This document shows, one piece after another, positions 59,519 through 64,000 of a stretch of 64,000 nt of DNA. Within the stretch, counting starts at the first letter, position 1, and the number at the start of each line of letters is the position of its first letter. Origin of the DNA: Myxococcus hansupus (GTDB lineage Bacteria; Myxococcota; Myxococcia; Myxococcales; Myxococcaceae); contig NZ_CP012109.1 in assembly GCF_000280925.3 (NCBI RefSeq), positions 868,001 through 932,000 on the forward strand, read 5' to 3'. A program made the translations under genes and the position numbers. Under the pieces are notes generated by a model, which saw only the letters and a program-made list of their open reading frames with translations, ran no database searches and was not told where the DNA came from.

Positions 59519-60517
59519 ATGCTTTCCGCCGCATTCCTGATTGCCACGTCCCTGCAGGCCCAGGCGCCTGCGCCTGCCCCTTCCACGCCCGCGGCCCCCG
59601 CCGCGGCCACCGCGCCCGCCGCACCGGAGGCCACGCCCCTCAGCATGGAGGAGCGCACCGCCCTCGCCGCGGAGCGCGCCGCCCTCGCCGCGGAGCGCGC
59701 CGCGGAGGCCAGCATCCGCGCCGCCGAGGCCGCCGAGCGCGCCGCCGCCGTTACCGCGCCGCCCCCGGCTCCCGCCGCCGCGCCCGCCACCGACAAGAAG
59801 AAGGGTGAGTGGGACGTCACGGTGGGCCTGGGCCTCATCTCGCTGACGGGTAACGCGTCCACCCTGACGGTGAGCGGCCTGGCCAGCGCCCAGCGCACGA
59901 CGGACAACTGGATCTACGCCATCAAGTCCTTCGGCTCCTATGGCCGCAGCCGTCCGCCCCAGGTGGAGGGCCAGGAGACCGAGTCCCAGGTGGTGGCCCT
60001 CAACGCCGGCCTGGAGCTGCGCGGTGACCGCCGCTTCACCCAGGTCATCAGCGGCTACCTGCTGGCCGGCGCCGAGGCCGACCACGTGAAGAGCGTGGAG
60101 TCCCGGACCTACGGTGAAGGCGGTATGGGCGTGCTGTGGTGGGACGAGAAGAAGGAGAAGGGTCGCGAGTCCTACCTCCGCACCGACGCTGCCTTCCGCT
60201 ACGCCAACGAAACGCGCTTCCAGTACTACCCCACGCGCATGGACCTGCCCGACGTGGACCTGGGCGGCCCCCGCTTCGGCGCGGTGTTCCGCTACGGCCT
60301 GGCGCAGAACGTCCTCTTCAAGGAGGACGTGGAGGTGCTGGTGAGCGTCATCGGCGACTCGCGCATGCTGTTCAACAGCCAGACGCAGCTCTCCGTGGGC
60401 CTCACCAAGCAGCTCTCGCTGGGCGCCAGCTTCCTCATCAAGCACGACAGCTCGCCGCCGCCGGGCAAGTTGCCCACCGATACGGCGCTGGCGCTGAACT
60501 TCGAAGTGATGCTGTAG
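59519..60517 (+). CDS. DUF481 outer-membrane barrel (YdiY-like) with charged helical linker
   Basis: 332 residues from ATG 59519 (MLSAAFLIATSLQAQAP), with a signal peptide. An Ala/Pro-rich linker and a repeated ERAALAAERAAEA helix (residues ~45-80) lead to a DUF481 domain of ~230 residues (WDVTVGLGLISLTGNASTLTVSGLASAQR, ending TALALNFEVML). The domain is a salt-induced outer-membrane barrel in other Proteobacteria. The helix may reach into the periplasm. Ends in a perfect hairpin. Confidence 0.87.
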   Translation: MLSAAFLIATSLQAQAPAPAPSTPAAPAAATAPAAPEATPLSMEERTALAAERAALAAERAAEASIRAAEAAERAAAVTAPPPAPAAAPATDKKKGEWDVTVGLGLISLTGNASTLTVSGLASAQRTTDNWIYAIKSFGSYGRSRPPQVEGQETESQVVALNAGLELRGDRRFTQVISGYLLAGAEADHVKSVESRTYGEGGMGVLWWDEKKEKGRESYLRTDAAFRYANETRFQYYPTRMDLPDVDLGGPRFGAVFRYGLAQNVLFKEDVEVLVSVIGDSRMLFNSQTQLSVGLTKQLSLGASFLIKHDSSPPPGKLPTDTALALNFEVML

Positions 60518-60530
60518 CCCGCAAAAGCAA

Positions 60531-60561
60531 CGCGGCGCCGGGGAAAGCCCTCGGCGCCGCG
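60531..60561. terminator. terminator hairpin between convergent genes
   Basis: CGCGGCGCCG (60531-60540) and CGGCGCCGCG (60552-60561) are perfect 10-bp arms with an 11-nt loop, 14 nt after the DUF481 stop and 42 nt past the end of the oxidase operon. Confidence 0.72.
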
Positions 60562-60602
60562 CGGTGGAGTGGGGCGGTGTGGACCGCCCCGGCTTCCTGT
60601 GA

Positions 60603-61058
60603 CTACTGACGGGGACTGCCGGACTGCTCGCCCGTCTTGCCTTCCTTGCGGAGCCCACCGCCGAAGCGGCCTTCCATGGCGTCCGCGCCGATGTCGATGG
60701 CCTGCATGTCGCTGACCGTCGAACCCGGGGGCGTGGCGCCGCGGTAGCGGGTGCCCAGGTCCACCAATGGGATGGCGAGCATCAACACCACGAAGAGGAT
60801 GGAGACGGCGAACACGAGGCGGTTGGCGCCCCGGTGGTCAATCAGGTGCATGAAGTACAGCAGCACCAGCGTGCCCTTGGTGGTGGCGACGACGAGCGCC
60901 AGCACCAGACCCCACGTCGGGATGTGGATGCGCCCCGTGACGACGGTGACCGCGGTCAGCACCAGCAGGAGGACCCAGATGAGCCAGTAACGGCCCGCTC
61001 CGTGGTGCTCCTCGCGCATGTTCTGTTCTTCTTGCCGGGATTCGTTGGCAATGGCCAT
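60603..61058 (-). CDS. ctaF: cytochrome c oxidase subunit IV (prokaryotic type)
   Basis: 151 residues from ATG 61058 (MAIANESRQEEQ). Three membrane helices, including GRYWLIWVLLLVLTAVTVVTG, WGLVLALVVATTKGTLVLLYFMHLI (the family's most conserved helix) and LVFAVSILFVVLMLAIPLVD. The soluble Gly/Glu-rich C-terminus is extended. Last gene of the oxidase operon, 15 nt after ctaE. Part of the caa3 complex in the inner membrane. Confidence 0.9.
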   Translation of the reverse strand: MAIANESRQEEQNMREEHHGAGRYWLIWVLLLVLTAVTVVTGRIHIPTWGLVLALVVATTKGTLVLLYFMHLIDHRGANRLVFAVSILFVVLMLAIPLVDLGTRYRGATPPGSTVSDMQAIDIGADAMEGRFGGGLRKEGKTGEQSGSPRQ

Positions 61059-61072
61059 GGTCGAGGAACCCT

Positions 61073-61738
61073 TCAAACGAGGTACAGCATCGGGAAGAGG
61101 AAGATCCACACCAGGTCGACGAGGTGCCAGTACATGCTGCCCAGCTCGACCATGGTGTAGTTGTTCGGCCCGAAGTCCGCCTTCGTCAGCGCACGGACCA
61201 TGGAGAAGGCCAGCACCACCATGCCGATGACGACGTGGAGGCCGTGCAGGGCCGTCGAGCAGAAGTAGACCGTGAAGTACATGGGCACGCCCGGAAGCTG
61301 GATGCCCTCGTACGAGTAGAAGCGGCCCGGCAGCGTGCCAATCTCGAACTTGTGGTGGTACTCGAAGTACTTGATGACGAGGAAGCCGACGGCCATCAGC
61401 AGGGTGAGGGCAATCTGCACCGCGACCATCTTGTTCTTCCCCTCCTTCGCGTAGTGCACCGCGAGCGCCGCGGTGAGCGAGGAGGTGATGAGCACCACCG
61501 TGTTCACGGTGCCCATCGTCAGGTCCAGGCTGCGGCTCGCCGCGGCCCACGCCTCCGGGAAGAGGAAGCGGTAGACGCCGTAGCAGATGAACAGGCCGGC
61601 GAAGAGCAGGATTTCCGTGGCCAGGAACAGCCACATGCCCAGGCGCGCGGCGTGGTTCTGCACCTCGAGCGAGGCGAAGTGGCCGGCGAGCCGGGGGACG
61701 GGCAGCGCCCCCTCGGCGGCGTGAGAGCTAGACTGCAT
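61073..61738 (-). CDS. ctaE: cytochrome c oxidase subunit III
   Basis: 221 residues from ATG 61738 (MQSSSHAAEG). Five membrane helices: WLFLATEILLFAGLFICYGVY with the conserved Glu, TVVLITSSLTAALAVHYAK, ALTLLMAVGFLVIKYFEY, STALHGLHVVIGMVVLAF (conserved His-Gly-x-His) and YWHLVDLVWIFLFPMLYLV. The five-helix form is typical of A2/caa3 and cbb-like oxidases. Overlaps the end of ctaD by 11 nt, so translation is coupled. Confidence 0.95.
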   Translation of the reverse strand: MQSSSHAAEGALPVPRLAGHFASLEVQNHAARLGMWLFLATEILLFAGLFICYGVYRFLFPEAWAAASRSLDLTMGTVNTVVLITSSLTAALAVHYAKEGKNKMVAVQIALTLLMAVGFLVIKYFEYHHKFEIGTLPGRFYSYEGIQLPGVPMYFTVYFCSTALHGLHVVIGMVVLAFSMVRALTKADFGPNNYTMVELGSMYWHLVDLVWIFLFPMLYLV

Positions 61739-63398
61739 CGGGCACCTCGGCCTTCTTGGGATCCACGTAGAAGTGGGGCTCTTCCGGGAACACCGGCTGC
61801 GGCCCCACGAAGTTGTGGGTCGGCGGCGGGGACTCGGAGACCCACTCGTAGCCCTTGCTGCGCCACGGGTTCTTCCCGGAGGCCTTGCCGTACACCAGGG
61901 CGTACGTCAGGTACATGGCGATGATGATGAACCCGAACGCCAGCAGGGACGCGCCCGCCGTCGAGGCCACGTTCAGCGCCTGGAAGCGCTCCGGGTACTC
62001 GTAGTAGCGGCGCGGCATGCCGTTGTTGCCCAGCAGGAACTGGGGGATGAACGTGGCGTTGAAGCCCAGGATGATGAGGGCCGCGGACACCAGACCCCAA
62101 CCCTCGTGGTACGTGCGCCCGAACATCTTCGGGAACCAGTAGTGGAGGGCGGCCAGGAAGGCCATGATGGTCGCGCCCACCATGATGAAGTGGAAGTGCG
62201 CCACCACGAAGTAGGTGTCGTGCCAGGCGACGTCCAGCGACACCGTGCCCAGCGCGATGCCCGTCATGCCACCGAACACGGTGAAGAACAGGAAGCCGCA
62301 GAAGTAGGCGAAGGGCGTCCGGAAGTCGACCGCGCCCTTGTAGACGGTGCCCACCCAGTTGAAGACCTTGATGGCGGTGAACACACCCACCAGCATGGTC
62401 AGCACGCCGAACAGACCGCCCGTGAAGGTGGACTGGCCGGACACGAACATGTGGTGGCCCCAGGCGAAGAAGCCGACGAAGGCGATGCCGAGGCTGGAGT
62501 ACGCCACCGCGCGGTAGCCGAAGATGTTCTTGCGGCTGTAGGTCGCGACGACCTCGCTCATCACGCCGAAGGCGGGGAGCACCATGATGTACACGGCCGG
62601 GTGGCTGTAGAACCAGAACAGGTGCTGGAAGAGCACCGGGTCACCGCCGCGGGCCGGGTCGAACATGCCGAACCCGAACAGGTTCTCCACCGTCACCAGG
62701 CACAGCAGCAGACCGATGACGGGCGTGGCCAGCACCTGGATGCAGCTCGTGGCGTAGATGGCCCACACGAACAGGGGCATCTTGAACCAGGTGATGCCCG
62801 GGGCGCGCATGGTGTGGCACGTCACGATGAAGTTGATGCCCGTGACGATGGAGCTGAACCCGATGATGAACGCGCCGAACAGCACCGGCGCCACCGTGGT
62901 CGTCGTGTGCGCGCTGTACGGGGTGTAGAACGTCCAGCCCGTGTCCAGGCCGCCGTTGAGCATGCCCCACAGCGCGATGAAGGCGCCGCCCAGGTAGATG
63001 TAGAGCGACAGCAGGTTCAGCCGGGGGAAGGCCACGTCCTTGGCGCCCAGCATCAGCGGCAGCAGGAAGTTGCCGAAGACGGCCGGGATGGCCGGAATCA
63101 TGAACAGGAAGATCATGACCAGGCCATGGAGCGTGAACGTACGGTTGTACGTCATCGCGTCCATGATGGTCGGGCCCGGCGTCAAGAGCTCCACCCGGAT
63201 GAGCAGCGCGAAGATGCCGCCCACGAGGAAGAACAGCAGGACCCAGAACAGGAACATGAGCCCGATGCGCTTGTGGTCAACGGTCAGCAGCCACGACTTG
63301 ATGGTGGTGCCGTCGACCAGGTAGCTCGGGTGGTGGTCGTGATGCTCCTCGGGCGCGGGGGTGGCGCCCGGGGCTGCGATGCTACTGGATGGCGTCAT
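61728..63398 (-). CDS. ctaD: cytochrome c oxidase subunit I, A2 type
   Basis: 556 residues. Twelve membrane helices. Heme a ligands His91 (TLHGLVM) and His403; heme a3 ligand His401 (VVAHFHFIM); CuB ligands His266, His315 and His316 (FAWGHHMF). Tyr270, crosslinked to His266, is present. The motif at 264-270 is YSHPAVY, with Ala where A1 oxidases have Glu (GHPEV); this is the A2-family signature, in which protons take an alternative route. Reduces oxygen to water and pumps protons. Overlaps ctaC's end by 17 nt. Confidence 0.96.
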   Translation of the reverse strand: MTPSSSIAAPGATPAPEEHHDHHPSYLVDGTTIKSWLLTVDHKRIGLMFLFWVLLFFLVGGIFALLIRVELLTPGPTIMDAMTYNRTFTLHGLVMIFLFMIPAIPAVFGNFLLPLMLGAKDVAFPRLNLLSLYIYLGGAFIALWGMLNGGLDTGWTFYTPYSAHTTTTVAPVLFGAFIIGFSSIVTGINFIVTCHTMRAPGITWFKMPLFVWAIYATSCIQVLATPVIGLLLCLVTVENLFGFGMFDPARGGDPVLFQHLFWFYSHPAVYIMVLPAFGVMSEVVATYSRKNIFGYRAVAYSSLGIAFVGFFAWGHHMFVSGQSTFTGGLFGVLTMLVGVFTAIKVFNWVGTVYKGAVDFRTPFAYFCGFLFFTVFGGMTGIALGTVSLDVAWHDTYFVVAHFHFIMVGATIMAFLAALHYWFPKMFGRTYHEGWGLVSAALIILGFNATFIPQFLLGNNGMPRRYYEYPERFQALNVASTAGASLLAFGFIIIAMYLTYALVYGKASGKNPWRSKGYEWVSESPPPTHNFVGPQPVFPEEPHFYVDPKKAEVPDAV

Positions 63399-64000
63399 AG
63401 GCGGGTCCCTCGGAGGCGCCCTCGCGGACGTTCGGAGTGCGAAGCGACTTGATGTACTCGACGATGGCGGCCGTCTCCGGGCCCTGCAGCTTGCCCTGGT
63501 AGGTCGGCATCACGTTCTGGTAGCCCGCCACCAGGTGGGCGCCCGGGTCCATCATCGACTGGGTGATATAGGCCTCGTCCACGCGGATGGTCTGCCCGTT
63601 GTCGAGCTTCTCCTCGCGGTCATACATGCCCAGGAAGGTCGGGCCAATGTGCTGCGAGCCGTCCACGGAGTGGCACTTGAGGCAACCCTGCGTCCCGGCC
63701 AGCACCTGGCCCTGCTCCACCATGCGCGCCACCGGCGGCACCAGGGAGTTGTCGGCCAGCGCGTCCTGACGGTCCTGCAGCCGGCCGCGGCGCTGCTCCT
63801 GAATCCAGTCCTCGTACTCCTCCTCGGGGAGCACGACGACCTCGGCCAGCATCTTCGAGTGCGACAGGCCGCAGTACTCGGTGCACAGCACCTGGTACGT
63901 GCCCGGCTTGGTCGCCTCGAACCAGATCTGCGTGTAGCGGCCCGGGAGCGCATCCATCTTGATGCGGAAGGCCGGCACGTAGAACGAGTGCAGCACGTCA
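63382..64000 (-). CDS. ctaC: cytochrome c oxidase subunit II with fused cytochrome c (partial)
   Basis: The right edge cuts off the 5' end; 205 C-terminal residues are seen. The CuA site is complete: CTEYCGLSHSKM (Cys, Cys, His and Met of C-x3-C-x3-H-x2-M). Then ~85 residues further comes a fused cytochrome c domain with GCLKCHS (CxxCH) and a distal Met in GYQNVMPTYQG. This fusion defines a caa3 oxidase. The N-terminal helices lie beyond 64000. First gene of the operon within the window. Confidence 0.95.
   Translation of the reverse strand, partial: DVLHSFYVPAFRIKMDALPGRYTQIWFEATKPGTYQVLCTEYCGLSHSKMLAEVVVLPEEEYEDWIQEQRRGRLQDRQDALADNSLVPPVARMVEQGQVLAGTQGCLKCHSVDGSQHIGPTFLGMYDREEKLDNGQTIRVDEAYITQSMMDPGAHLVAGYQNVMPTYQGKLQGPETAAIVEYIKSLRTPNVREGASEGPAYDAIQ

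Noticed and set aside
61773..63452. 559-codon plus-strand frame opposite ctaD
   Set aside because: Shadow of the oxidase subunit I gene, whose metal ligands are all intact on the minus strand.

Overview
The window looks like a myxobacterial chromosome, probably Myxococcaceae (Myxococcus/Corallococcus/Pyxidicoccus type). Signs are very high G+C with G/C-ending codons, many lipoproteins with Asp/Ala/Gly-rich linkers, a cytoplasmic PAS histidine kinase, a cyclase-ATPase-TPR regulator, and many paralogous secreted proteins. This assignment is inference from style and content; no rRNA, tRNA or CRISPR array was seen.

Layout. 1-6300: the end of a secreted protein, a small lipoprotein, a decayed fragment, a long secreted helical-repeat protein, a ferritin-like diiron protein, a scrap of a heavy-metal-binding domain and a SUKH-like protein. 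6588-10966: an HSL-type esterase, then an operon (quinol-monooxygenase-like, short-chain dehydrogenase, membrane metallophosphoesterase; start/stop overlaps) read away from an AraC regulator. 10970-18400: an accessory patch of lower G+C. It has a truncated IS, a frameshifted gene, a MACPF pore-former with a C-terminal three-repeat beta-trefoil-like domain, a gltI-like fragment, a class V aminotransferase and a RhiA-like protein preceded by a doubled palindrome. This is the most interesting part of the window.

18393-26924: small membrane proteins, a shortened UvrC/Cho nuclease, a GST-VOC pair, and a tandem segmental duplication. The duplication carries two copies of a secreted lipoprotein gene; behind copy 1 is a wrecked and behind copy 2 an intact bacterial-type PARG gene. 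A DUF1206 membrane protein follows. 27009-37731: histidine kinase, secreted proteins including a lipoprotein with NGLSF repeats, the cyclase-ATPase-TPR protein, a polytopic membrane protein, a HAD phosphatase and a lipoprotein. 37864-42899: an XdhC-MobA pair with a duplicated 'ghost' start, an AlkZ/YcaQ-type glycosylase and a quinone oxidoreductase.

43219-50990: a secreted M4 metalloprotease with two PPC-like domains, a phosphoesterase, receiver-like proteins, an XRE regulator and an XPB helicase-Bax1 nuclease pair. 51119-60517: formylglycine-enzyme-like protein plus a domain-only paralogue, an almost 1 kb repeat-bearing gap, outer-membrane proteins, a YheT hydrolase, a YkgJ-type Cys-cluster protein flanked by 51-bp repeats, a zinc-ribbon membrane protein and a GNAT enzyme. 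60603-64000: the operon for an A2-type caa3 cytochrome c oxidase (ctaC-ctaD-ctaE-ctaF), with ctaC running off the right edge.
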